From: Rhodospirillales bacterium
Lineage (GTDB): Bacteria > Pseudomonadota > Alphaproteobacteria > Acetobacterales > Acetobacteraceae
Direction of reading: 5' to 3'
NCBI GenBank assembly: GCA_028870815.1
Contig: JAGWOU010000143.1
Span: forward strand, 1-5,792
DNA: 5,792 bases
Under the pieces are notes generated by a model. It saw only the letters and a list, made by a program, of their open reading frames with translations, was not told where the DNA came from and did not search any database. Below, piece by piece: positions 1 to 5,792 of the stretch. The position numbers were made by a program, and so were the translations under genes. The stretch's first letter is position 1; every line of letters starts with the position of its first letter.

Positions 1-473
1 AAACTGGTGATAAAATTCCGGCCATGAAGCTCATGCAGGCCACGCCGGACGGCCCGCGCGAAGTGGAGACGGCCGAATTGCTGGGCACCGGAAAGGTTGT
101 GCTGTTCGCCGTGCCCGGCGCCTTCACCCCCACCTGCAGCGCCAAACATGTGCCCGGCTTTGTGAAGCTGGCACCGGAGCTGAAGGAAAAGGGCGTGGAC
201 AAAATTGTGTGCATGGCGGTGAACGACGCCTTCGTGCTTGGCGCCTGGGCCAAAGACCAGAAGGCCGGCGACGCTGTGCAGTTTTTGGCCGACGGCTCCG
301 CCGCCTTCACCAAGGCACTGGGGCTGGAGCTGGACCTGGTGGCACGCGGCATGGGCATTCGCAGCCAGCGTTTCGCGCTGGTGATCGAAGATGGCACCGT
401 GACCAAGGTGGCGGTTGAGGAACCGGGCGGGTTCGAGGTCAGCCGCGCCGAGGCCATTCTCGAAGCCCTTTAA
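1..473 (+). CDS. Prx5-type peroxiredoxin (5'-truncated by window edge)
   Basis: Thiol peroxidase of the Prx5 (AhpC/TSA, redoxin) family, reducing hydrogen peroxide and alkyl hydroperoxides in the cytoplasm. The ATG at 24 is probably internal: the same frame is open to the left edge and reads TGDKIPAM, matching the family's N-terminal VGDKIP segment. Only about five or six residues should therefore be missing, and the first complete codon is at 3. Counting from the Met at 24, the peroxidatic-cysteine loop PGAFTPTCSAKH puts the catalytic Cys at residue 38, with the conserved Thr at 35. A second Cys lies at 63 (KIVCMAVND). The GIRSQRFALVI segment carries the conserved active-site Arg. The C-terminal resolving Cys of atypical 2-Cys Prx5 (Cys151 in human PRDX5) is absent: the region reads FEVSRAEAIL. 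Glutathione/glutaredoxin-type or 1-Cys recycling is thus more likely (inference). The stop is TAA, 5 nt before the next start. Family assignment is very secure; the physiological reductant is unknown. Confidence 0.95.
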   Translation, partial: TGDKIPAMKLMQATPDGPREVETAELLGTGKVVLFAVPGAFTPTCSAKHVPGFVKLAPELKEKGVDKIVCMAVNDAFVLGAWAKDQKAGDAVQFLADGSAAFTKALGLELDLVARGMGIRSQRFALVIEDGTVTKVAVEEPGGFEVSRAEAILEAL

Positions 474-478
474 GTCCG

Positions 479-1561
479 GTGACGCTCGCTCTCACGGTCG
501 TCGTACCGTGCTATAACGAACGCGCGAATGTGGCCCCCATGGTTGCCGCGTTGGACAAGGCGCTCGCGGGCCTCGCCTGGGAAGTTGTATTCGTGGACGA
601 CGACAGCCCGGACGGCACCAGCGCCGAAGCCAAGCGCATCGCACAATTGGACCCGCGGGTGCGCTGCATTCGCCGCGTTGGCCGGCGCGGCCTTTCCTCC
701 GCCGTTATCGAAGGCGCGCTCTCCTCAGCCGCCGCGCATATCGCCGTGATCGACGGCGACATGCAGCATGACGAAACACGTTTGCCCCTGATGCTGGAGG
801 CCGTAATCGGCGGCGCGGACATGGCCGTGGGCAGCCGCCATGTGGAAGGCGGGGATTCCGCCGGCCTCTCCTCACCATTGCGGGTGAAACTTTCGGAAAC
901 CGGCATCCGCGTGGCGCAGATGGTCACGCATACCTCTATCACGGACCCGATGAGCGGTTTCTTCCTGCTGCGGCGGGAGCTGTTCGACACGCTGGCGACC
1001 CGACTCACCGGCCAGGGCTTCAAGATTTTGCTCGATCTGATTCTCGCCTCGCCGCGCCAGCTGAGTATTGCGGAAATACCGTACAAATTCCGGCCGCGTG
1101 TGGCGGGCGAAAGCAAGCTGGACGTGCTGGTATTGGCACAATTTGCCGGGCTGCTGCTGGACAAGGCGCTGGCCGGCCGCGTGCCGCTGCGTTTCATCTC
1201 CTTCGCGCTGGTCGGCATTGTCGGCGTGCTGGTGAATATCCTTGTGCTGCAGATCGCCTCCGCCGCCGGAGCGGATTTCGGCACGGCGCAGACCATCGGC
1301 ACCATCTTCGCCATGGTGGTGAATTTCCAGCTCAACAACCAGCTCACCTACCGGGCGCAGCGGCTGAAAGGGGCGCGGGCCTGGCGCGGCCTGGCGCTGT
1401 TCATGATCGTGTGCGGGCTGGGGGCCATCGCCAATATCGGCATCGCCAAGGCGCTGTATCTTGAAAACGGCCGCAGCCTGTTCTCCGGTGCGGCGGGGGC
1501 GGCGGTGGGCGTGGTTTGGAACTACGCTGTTTCCGCCACGTTAGTCTGGCGCGTGCGGTGA
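479..1561 (+). CDS. GT2 polyprenyl-phosphate glycosyltransferase fused to a GtrA-like membrane domain
   Basis: A 360-residue two-domain protein. Residues 1 to about 230 are a family-2 glycosyltransferase of the dolichol-phosphate-mannose-synthase type: VVPCYNE at 8-14, DDDSPDGT at 40-47 (nucleotide binding), GRRGLSSAVIEG at 68-79, the metal-binding IDGDMQH at 91-97, DPMSGFF at 156-162 and the GESKL segment near 210-214. Residues from about 236 to 358 are a GtrA-like domain with four hydrophobic segments and the typical motif FQLNNQLTYR. The GT2 part should transfer a sugar from an NDP-sugar to polyprenyl phosphate on the cytoplasmic face. GtrA domains are proposed to flip or position such lipids, so the fusion may couple synthesis and translocation (inference). 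The start is GTG, chosen because it directly precedes the family N-terminus and lies 5 nt after the peroxiredoxin stop. No clear Shine-Dalgarno sequence precedes it, so it may depend on coupled translation. The stop TGA is 1 nt before the next ATG. The sugar is unknown. Confidence 0.93.
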   Translation: MTLALTVVVPCYNERANVAPMVAALDKALAGLAWEVVFVDDDSPDGTSAEAKRIAQLDPRVRCIRRVGRRGLSSAVIEGALSSAAAHIAVIDGDMQHDETRLPLMLEAVIGGADMAVGSRHVEGGDSAGLSSPLRVKLSETGIRVAQMVTHTSITDPMSGFFLLRRELFDTLATRLTGQGFKILLDLILASPRQLSIAEIPYKFRPRVAGESKLDVLVLAQFAGLLLDKALAGRVPLRFISFALVGIVGVLVNILVLQIASAAGADFGTAQTIGTIFAMVVNFQLNNQLTYRAQRLKGARAWRGLALFMIVCGLGAIANIGIAKALYLENGRSLFSGAAGAAVGVVWNYAVSATLVWRVR

Positions 1562-1562
1562 G

Positions 1563-2939
1563 ATGAACTGGCCAATCGCGGCGCTGCTGGCGCTTACCGC
1601 GCTGCGCCTCGCTTTGGCCGCGGTTTTGCCGCTCACGCCCGACGAAGCCTATTACTTCACCTGGGCGAAACATCTGCAAGCCGGATATCTCGACCATCCG
1701 CCAATGGTGGCGTTGTGGATAAAGGCCGGCACGGCACTGTGCGGTGATACACCGCTCGGCATCAGACTGCTGGGGCCGCTGACGGCAGCCCTGGGCTCCT
1801 TCGCGCTCTATGACGCCGGAAACAGACTGCTGCCGGAACAGCGCCCCGGCCTGCGTGCTGCCGCGCTGCTGAACGCCACGCTGATGCTGGGGGCAGGCTG
1901 CATATTGATGACGCCGGACACCCCCTTGCTGTTCTTCTGGACATTGGGGTTATGGGCGCTGGCGCGGCTGGTGCAATCCGGCAGCCCGCGCTGGTGGCTG
2001 GCGGCGGGAGCCATTGCCGGGCTGATGCTGTTTTCCAAATACACCGCCGCCTTGTTTCTGGCCGGCACGGGGCTATGGGCACTTTTTTCGCCAACCATCC
2101 GCGCGCATCTGCGCACCCCTTGGCCATGGGCGGGGATCGCTCTGGCGTTTTTGCTGTTCGCGCCGGATATCGCCTGGAACGCCAGCCATGACTGGGCCAG
2201 TTATCTGAAGCAGGGCGGACGGGAGGATGGCTTTGACCCCGCCCGGGCCTTGCAGTTTTTTGGCGAATTGGTGGGCGGGCAGGCGCTGCTGTTTACACCG
2301 CTCATCGCCATTCTGGCGGTGCGCGGGGTTTGGTATTTGCGGCGCGATGCCTCGCCCGGCGCGCGTCTGCTGCTCTGGCTGACCCTGCTGCCCGCCGCGA
2401 TTTTCCTGGAATTCGTGCTAAAGGGCCGGGTGCAAGGCAATTGGGTGGCGATTCTCTACCCCACCGCCTGCCTTGCCGCCGCCGCCGCGCCGACGCGCTG
2501 GCTGCGGCCTGCCGTGGCGCTTGGCTTCGGCGTCACCGCGCTGGTTTATGTGCAGGCTTTGGCAGCACCCTTTCCCATACCGGCGGCGCGGGACACATCG
2601 GCCTTGCAAATGGCGGGCTGGAAAAATTTCACGGCCGAGGCCGCCGCCACGCACCCGGCTTTTCTCACCTCCGATGACTACGCCACAGCCGCCATCCTTG
2701 CCTTTTATGCGCCCAAAGCCGTGCCGGTGCTCGGTTTCGGGACGCGCTGGCGCTATTTTGCGTGGCCGGTCGCACCGGTGCGGGGCCAAGCCGGCCTGCT
2801 GATCACCCGCCGCACCAGCACGCCTTGCCCAGACCAGCTTGGAACCATCATCCGCCGGCGCGGTAATGAGCCCGTGATGACCTACAAGATCTGCCGCATC
2901 ACCGCTAAAGCCGCCGGCAAGGAATTTCCCCGCCCATGA
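1563..2939 (+). CDS. ArnT-like membrane glycosyltransferase (GT39/GT83, PMT_2 type)
   Basis: A 458-residue integral-membrane GT-C glycosyltransferase of the ArnT/PMT type, which moves a sugar from a polyprenyl-phosphate carrier to an envelope acceptor on the periplasmic side. After a first membrane helix (about 4-23) comes the hallmark first periplasmic loop: TPDEAYYFTW with the acidic pair Asp27-Glu28, then AGYLDHPPMV (Tyr42 to Pro47). A second signature, MTPDTPLLFFW, follows at 116-126. Further along are SKYTA near 158 and the RVQGNW motif before a late helix. About ten or eleven hydrophobic segments are visible up to about residue 340, then a more polar C-terminal tail of about 110 residues. 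It is shorter than E. coli ArnT (about 550 residues) because this tail is reduced. It starts 1 nt after the GT2-GtrA stop, which is its likely source of lipid-linked donor. It ends in an ATGA overlap with the dehydratase. The acceptor (lipid A, polysaccharide or protein) cannot be told. No aminoarabinose-synthesis genes are in view, so I do not call it arnT. Confidence 0.9.
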   Translation: MNWPIAALLALTALRLALAAVLPLTPDEAYYFTWAKHLQAGYLDHPPMVALWIKAGTALCGDTPLGIRLLGPLTAALGSFALYDAGNRLLPEQRPGLRAAALLNATLMLGAGCILMTPDTPLLFFWTLGLWALARLVQSGSPRWWLAAGAIAGLMLFSKYTAALFLAGTGLWALFSPTIRAHLRTPWPWAGIALAFLLFAPDIAWNASHDWASYLKQGGREDGFDPARALQFFGELVGGQALLFTPLIAILAVRGVWYLRRDASPGARLLLWLTLLPAAIFLEFVLKGRVQGNWVAILYPTACLAAAAAPTRWLRPAVALGFGVTALVYVQALAAPFPIPAARDTSALQMAGWKNFTAEAAATHPAFLTSDDYATAAILAFYAPKAVPVLGFGTRWRYFAWPVAPVRGQAGLLITRRTSTPCPDQLGTIIRRRGNEPVMTYKICRITAKAAGKEFPRP

Positions 2940-3889
2940 CGCAACGCATCCCCACGGCCCAGGACGTTCACGCCGCCGCCGCGCGGTTGAAAGGGCGGGT
3001 CGTTCGCACGCCGATGCTGTGCAGCGCCATGCTGGACAAGGCGGTGGGAGCGACTGTGCTGATCAAGCCGGAAGTATTGCAGCGCACGGGCAGTTTTAAG
3101 CTGCGCGGCGCCACCAATGCGCTGCTTTGCATTCCCGAAGCGGCGCGTGCCCGTGGCGTGGTGGCATATTCCTCCGGCAACCACGCGCAGGGCATCGCCT
3201 GCGCCGCCGCGAGCCTCGGCATGGCGGCGACCATCGTGATGCCGGCGGATGCTCCTGCCATCAAACGCGAGGCTACCGCGTTCTGGGGGGCGAGGATCGT
3301 GGCCTATGACCGGTTCACCGAAAACCGCGAGGCGATCGCCACCGCCATCACCGCCGAGACCGGCGCCACGCTGATTCCGCCTTATAATCACCCGGATGTG
3401 ATTGCCGGCCAGGGCACGGCGGCGCTGGAACTGACCGAGGACGCCACGCAAGCCGGGCTGGCGATGGACATGTTCATCATCCCTGCCGGTGGCGGTGGGC
3501 TGACGGCGGGCTGCGCCCTGGCCCTTTCGGATGTCTCACCCGGCACGCGCATCCACACCGCCGAGCCGGAAGGCTGGGACGATACGGCTCGCTCTCTGGC
3601 GGCGGGAACGCGCCTGCGTAACGACATGAAAGGCTCGCCGCTCTGCGACGCGCTGCTGACGCCAATACCGGGCGAGCTGACTTTTGCCGTGAACAGCCGC
3701 CTGGTGACATCCGGCTTCGCGGTGAGCGACGACGAGGTGCGCGCCGCGCAAAAATTCGCCGCCCGAGCGCTTAAGCTTGTGGTTGAACCGGGTGGGGCCG
3801 TGGCGCTGGCGGCATTGCTCTCCGGCAAGGCCGCCATTGCGGGGAAAACCGTGGGACTCATGCTTTCCGGCGGTAATACGGATTTTTGA
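2936..3889 (+). CDS. Threonine/serine dehydratase (fold-type II PLP enzyme)
   Basis: A 317-residue cytoplasmic PLP enzyme of the threonine dehydratase/serine racemase family, expected to deaminate L-threonine to 2-oxobutanoate and/or L-serine to pyruvate with release of ammonia. Motifs in order: GSFKLRGATN with the PLP Schiff-base Lys55; the substrate loop SSGNHAQG at 79-86; the PYNHPDVIAGQGT segment near 150-161; the phosphate-binding glycine loop GGGGL at 185-189; and the pyridine-nitrogen motif SGGN at 311-314. Glu210 and Asp216 (EPEGWDD) match the spacing of the divalent-cation site of serine racemases and related dehydratases. There is no C-terminal ACT-type regulatory domain, so it is the short catabolic/TdcB-like form rather than full-length, isoleucine-inhibited IlvA. 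The ATG overlaps the upstream TGA by 4 nt (ATGA). A weak AAGGA lies 12 nt upstream (2919-2923). Alternatives are serine racemase, threo-3-hydroxyaspartate dehydratase or an ectoine-pathway EutB-like enzyme; sequence alone does not settle substrate. Confidence 0.9.
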   Translation: MTQRIPTAQDVHAAAARLKGRVVRTPMLCSAMLDKAVGATVLIKPEVLQRTGSFKLRGATNALLCIPEAARARGVVAYSSGNHAQGIACAAASLGMAATIVMPADAPAIKREATAFWGARIVAYDRFTENREAIATAITAETGATLIPPYNHPDVIAGQGTAALELTEDATQAGLAMDMFIIPAGGGGLTAGCALALSDVSPGTRIHTAEPEGWDDTARSLAAGTRLRNDMKGSPLCDALLTPIPGELTFAVNSRLVTSGFAVSDDEVRAAQKFAARALKLVVEPGGAVALAALLSGKAAIAGKTVGLMLSGGNTDF

Positions 3890-3966
3890 TCCGCCACCCC
3901 CCGGCCCCAGCCGCGTTTGCCAAGCTGCTCCGCATTGCTTGCCAGAAATCGGCACAAAATCACACC

Positions 3967-3979
3967 AAAGTTTAACTTT
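3967..3979. promoter_or_regulatory. Perfect AT-rich 13-nt palindrome upstream of the GAF-GGDEF gene
   Basis: AAAGTT and AACTTT form exact inverted half-sites around one central T. The site is an AT-rich island in GC-rich surroundings, in the 154-nt gap between the dehydratase stop and the proposed cyclase start, 64 nt before that ATG. The symmetry and place fit a dimeric regulator's operator. I know no regulator with this site, and a chance palindrome is possible. No well-spaced -35/-10 pair was found beside it. Confidence 0.25.
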
Positions 3980-4043
3980 CAATGCCCTCCCGGCCGGGCC
4001 AGAAAGCCTTGCGTGGCAGCCCGCAATCCGCAATATCGCAGCC

Positions 4044-5027
4044 ATGCACATGCATGATGAACGCCGGCTCTCCACCCTGCGGGCCTACGACCCGGCGGGA
4101 ATGGGCCAGGATCATGGGCTGGATACCCTGTGCAGCCTCGTGCGAATGACCCTGAATGTTCCTATGGCGGCAGTTACCTTGGTGGATGAGCGCCTGACCC
4201 ATCATGTTGGCATGGCCGGTATGGAGCTTGGCGCTTTGCCGAACGAGATCACTTTCTGCTCTCGCACCATCGAGGGCACACTACCGATGTTGGTGGAGGA
4301 CGCCACCAAGGATGTGCGCTTCGCCAACAACCCGTTCGTGATCACCGATCCCGGCGTACGCTTCTATCTTGGCGCGCCCCTGATCGCGCCGGACGGCTCG
4401 GCGCTGGGCGCGATTTGCGCGGTCGATACCAAAACCCGCGTCTGCTCGGATGACGAGATCACCAAACTCTGCACTTTGGCCAGCACGGCCGTGCAGATTT
4501 TGGAAATGCGCCGGCGGATGAATGAGGTTCGGGCCTTCGCTCTGACCGACAGCCTCACCGGCATCGCCAACCGAGTAGGGGTCGAACTGGAAATCGAAAA
4601 AGCCATCGCTGTGCAGCAACGCCATGCGCTTCCGTTCGCGCTGGCCTATTTCGATGTCGATCACTTCAAACAGGTGAACGACCAACTCGGCCATGGAGCG
4701 GGTGACAGGCTGCTGCGGCTGATTGGGCAGGCCCTAGCCCCCCGCACCCGCCGGGAAGAAGCCAGCGGCCGGCTGGGCGGCGACGAATTCGTTATCCTTC
4801 TGATTGGGGCCAATACCGCCACGGCTCATGCCACTGCGGTACAGATCAAGGCACGACTGGATCAGACGATGGCGGAAAACGGCTTTCCCGTCAGTTTCTC
4901 GATGGGCGTTGCCGTGTTCGAGGCGCCACCCCCCAGCGTGGAGGCGGCGCTGAGCCAGGCGGATTCCCTGCTCTATAAAGTCAAGCGTCAGGGCAAAAAC
5001 CAAATCATCATCGAAGCGGCGGACTAA
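4044..5027 (+). CDS. GAF-GGDEF protein, probable diguanylate cyclase
   Basis: A 327-residue soluble signalling protein predicted to make cyclic di-GMP from two GTP. Residues about 23-155 are a GAF sensor domain of the family with an FCSRTI segment (71-76), EDATKDVRFANNPFV (85-99) and RFYLGAPL (106-113). A short helical linker (about 150-166) follows, then a GGDEF domain: DSLTGIANR at 169-177, FDVDHFKQVND at 203-213 with metal-binding Asp204, the catalytic GGDEF at 245-249, and the closing ADSLLYKVKRQGKNQ. The inhibitory site, normally RxxD five residues before GGDEF, reads R236-R-E-E239, so the Asp is replaced by Glu. No EAL domain, signal peptide or membrane helix is seen. The frame stays open upstream to an ATG at 3777, but that extension overlaps the dehydratase gene and has no domain-like content. 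ATG 4044 is therefore preferred; ATG 4050 is a close alternative, and neither has a clear ribosome-binding site. It lies 154 nt after the upstream genes, so may be transcribed separately. The GAF ligand is unknown. Confidence 0.9.
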   Translation: MHMHDERRLSTLRAYDPAGMGQDHGLDTLCSLVRMTLNVPMAAVTLVDERLTHHVGMAGMELGALPNEITFCSRTIEGTLPMLVEDATKDVRFANNPFVITDPGVRFYLGAPLIAPDGSALGAICAVDTKTRVCSDDEITKLCTLASTAVQILEMRRRMNEVRAFALTDSLTGIANRVGVELEIEKAIAVQQRHALPFALAYFDVDHFKQVNDQLGHGAGDRLLRLIGQALAPRTRREEASGRLGGDEFVILLIGANTATAHATAVQIKARLDQTMAENGFPVSFSMGVAVFEAPPPSVEAALSQADSLLYKVKRQGKNQIIIEAAD

Positions 5028-5028
5028 C

Positions 5029-5049
5029 GGCGCTACCCGGCGCCTTTCT
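5029..5049 (+). terminator. Possible rho-independent terminator of the GAF-GGDEF gene
   Basis: GGCGC (5029-5033) and GCGCC (5040-5044) can pair around a 6-nt loop, followed directly by TTTCTC. The hairpin begins 2 nt after the cyclase stop codon. It overlaps the last codon of the convergent acyltransferase gene. The stem is short (5 bp, all G-C) and the T-tract is interrupted, so the call is tentative. Confidence 0.4.
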
Positions 5050-5792
5050 CACATTTTATCGCGCCAGCTATCTCCACCGACTGCCGCCGCCCTGTAAAGG
5101 GCCGGGTGAGGCGGGAGAGCAGTTGCGTCCAGCCCTTATCCACCCAAGCCAGCGGTAAGGCGCAGATCAATGTGAGCAGGATGGAGCACAATGCAGCCGC
5201 GAACGCCGCCCCTGCCATGCCAAGCGTTCCCACACCGTCCATAAACGCCACCGAACCCGCGGAAAGCAATATCGGCCCGTGCAGCAGATAAATGGGGAAG
5301 GATAGAAGCCCCAGCCACACCGCCCAGCTCCCCGAGAAAACCCGTCGCGTTGCCGGGTGACCCAACAGCACGATGATGATGAGCGCGGCTCCTAAATCCC
5401 ACACGTAATGACTGTACGCTGGCGAGAGCAGCAGCTTGAGCGGCGCGTGGATCAGCAGTTTCTGCTCAAATGTGAAACTGAACAGATAAAGCCCCAGGCC
5501 ACCCAGGAGCGCTGCCTGGATGTTGCCCAGCACCGGCAGCCGGCCTTCGACAAACAGCATGGCCAGCACCGCACCCACCAGAAAATCCGCGAAAAAAGTG
5601 TAGGGATAACCGGTGCCGACGGCATAAATCGCCAGCGCCACCAACCCCAGCCGCAGCGCCCAACTGCCAACGGCGAACAATATGGGTGCCGCGAAGAAAA
5701 TGGCGAATGAGCAAAACAGCTCGATCCGCATGGTCCAGAGGGGAGAATCGAACTTCACCTCGCCCTTAGTGAAAACATTGACCAACCCCTCG
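5033..5792 (-). CDS. Acyltransferase-3 family membrane protein (N-terminus outside window)
   Basis: The C-terminal 252 residues or so of an integral-membrane acyltransferase of the OafA/YrhL (acyltransferase 3) family, which O-acylate, usually O-acetylate, sugars of surface polysaccharides, LPS or other envelope glycans. The frame is open to the right edge. A TTG at 5785 could be read as a start, but the visible part opens with the mid-protein motif SPLWTMRIEL (the family's 'PLWTL..E' signature). In full-length members of about 350-400 residues this follows the catalytic-histidine region and several helices, so the N-terminal third is missing here rather than lost. Downstream are several hydrophobic helices and the late signature LLSFPIYLLHGPI near the C-terminus, then a short basic tail ending at TAG (5033-5035). 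The gene converges on the GAF-GGDEF gene with 5 nt between stops. Its substrate is unknown. Its nearness to the glycosyltransferase pair suggests an envelope-glycan theme but not co-transcription. Confidence 0.88.
   Translation of the reverse strand, partial: EGLVNVFTKGEVKFDSPLWTMRIELFCSFAIFFAAPILFAVGSWALRLGLVALAIYAVGTGYPYTFFADFLVGAVLAMLFVEGRLPVLGNIQAALLGGLGLYLFSFTFEQKLLIHAPLKLLLSPAYSHYVWDLGAALIIIVLLGHPATRRVFSGSWAVWLGLLSFPIYLLHGPILLSAGSVAFMDGVGTLGMAGAAFAAALCSILLTLICALPLAWVDKGWTQLLSRLTRPFTGRRQSVEIAGAIKCEKGAG

Noticed and set aside
511..1347. A 278-codon open frame on the - strand opposite the GT2-GtrA gene.
   Set aside because: Its product is Ser/Arg/Pro-rich with no recognisable domain, and it lies wholly antisense to a well-supported gene. 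Long antisense frames are expected in GC-rich DNA.
2882..3451. A 189-codon - strand open frame opposite the dehydratase gene.
   Set aside because: It has Gly/Arg/His-rich composition and no motif, and is antisense to a gene with clear PLP-enzyme motifs.
3879..3893. Small perfect hairpin CGGAT-TTTTG-ATCCG overlapping the dehydratase stop codon, considered as a terminator.
   Set aside because: The stem is only 5 bp and no T-tract follows; the next bases are C-rich.
3921..3941. Possible bulged hairpin (CAAGC / GCTTG) in the gap before the cyclase gene.
   Set aside because: It is imperfect, has no T-tract, and is similar to what chance gives in GC-rich DNA.
4009..4037. TTGCGT and an AATATC-like box about 17 nt apart, considered as a sigma-70 promoter for the cyclase gene.
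   Set aside because: Each box matches the consensus at only about half of its positions, and the start of transcription would fall almost on the ATG.
3536..4075. A 179-codon - strand frame spanning the dehydratase end and the intergenic gap, with an overlapping frame at 3388-3963.
   Set aside because: Both are mostly antisense to the dehydratase and have no domain-like content or plausible ribosome-binding site.
5778..5785. TTG at 5785 read as the start of a complete short acyltransferase.
   Set aside because: The visible protein begins at a motif that is central in the family, and the frame continues open to the window edge, so the gene is cut by the window rather than short.

Overview
This window is a GC-rich (clearly above 60% by eye), gene-dense stretch of bacterial chromosome. 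Gene content and codon use suggest an alphaproteobacterium. I lean towards the Acetobacterales (acidophilic Acetobacteraceae), but that is an impression from protein style, not something the sequence proves. There are six protein-coding genes. Two are cut by the window edges. I see no RNA gene, insertion sequence, CRISPR array or long repeat.

Positions 1-3889, + strand, hold four genes packed head to tail, almost certainly one transcription unit. They are a Prx5-type peroxiredoxin (5' end outside the window), a GT2 glycosyltransferase fused to a GtrA-like membrane domain, an ArnT-like GT39/GT83 membrane glycosyltransferase, and a PLP-dependent threonine/serine dehydratase. The junctions are 5 nt, 1 nt and a 4-nt ATGA overlap, so translational coupling is likely. 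The two middle genes form a natural pair. The GT2 domain would charge a polyprenyl phosphate with a sugar on the cytoplasmic face. The GtrA-like domain is a candidate for moving or positioning the lipid-linked sugar. The ArnT-like enzyme would then transfer the sugar to an envelope acceptor on the periplasmic face. The sugar and acceptor cannot be read from the sequence. The peroxiredoxin and dehydratase have no evident biochemical link to that pair.

Positions 3890-4043 are a 154-nt intergenic gap. It has no convincing promoter or terminator, but contains a perfect AT-rich 13-nt palindrome. Positions 4044-5027, + strand, encode a soluble GAF-GGDEF protein, a probable diguanylate cyclase with an intact GGDEF signature and an altered inhibitory site.

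Positions 5033-5792, - strand, are the C-terminal part of an integral-membrane acyltransferase-3 (OafA/YrhL-type) protein that begins beyond the right edge. It converges on the cyclase gene with only 5 nt between stop codons. A GC hairpin with a pyrimidine-rich tail there may terminate the cyclase transcript. Overall the window reads as cell-envelope modification plus c-di-GMP signalling and housekeeping genes. I found no defence, mobile or clearly unprecedented system.
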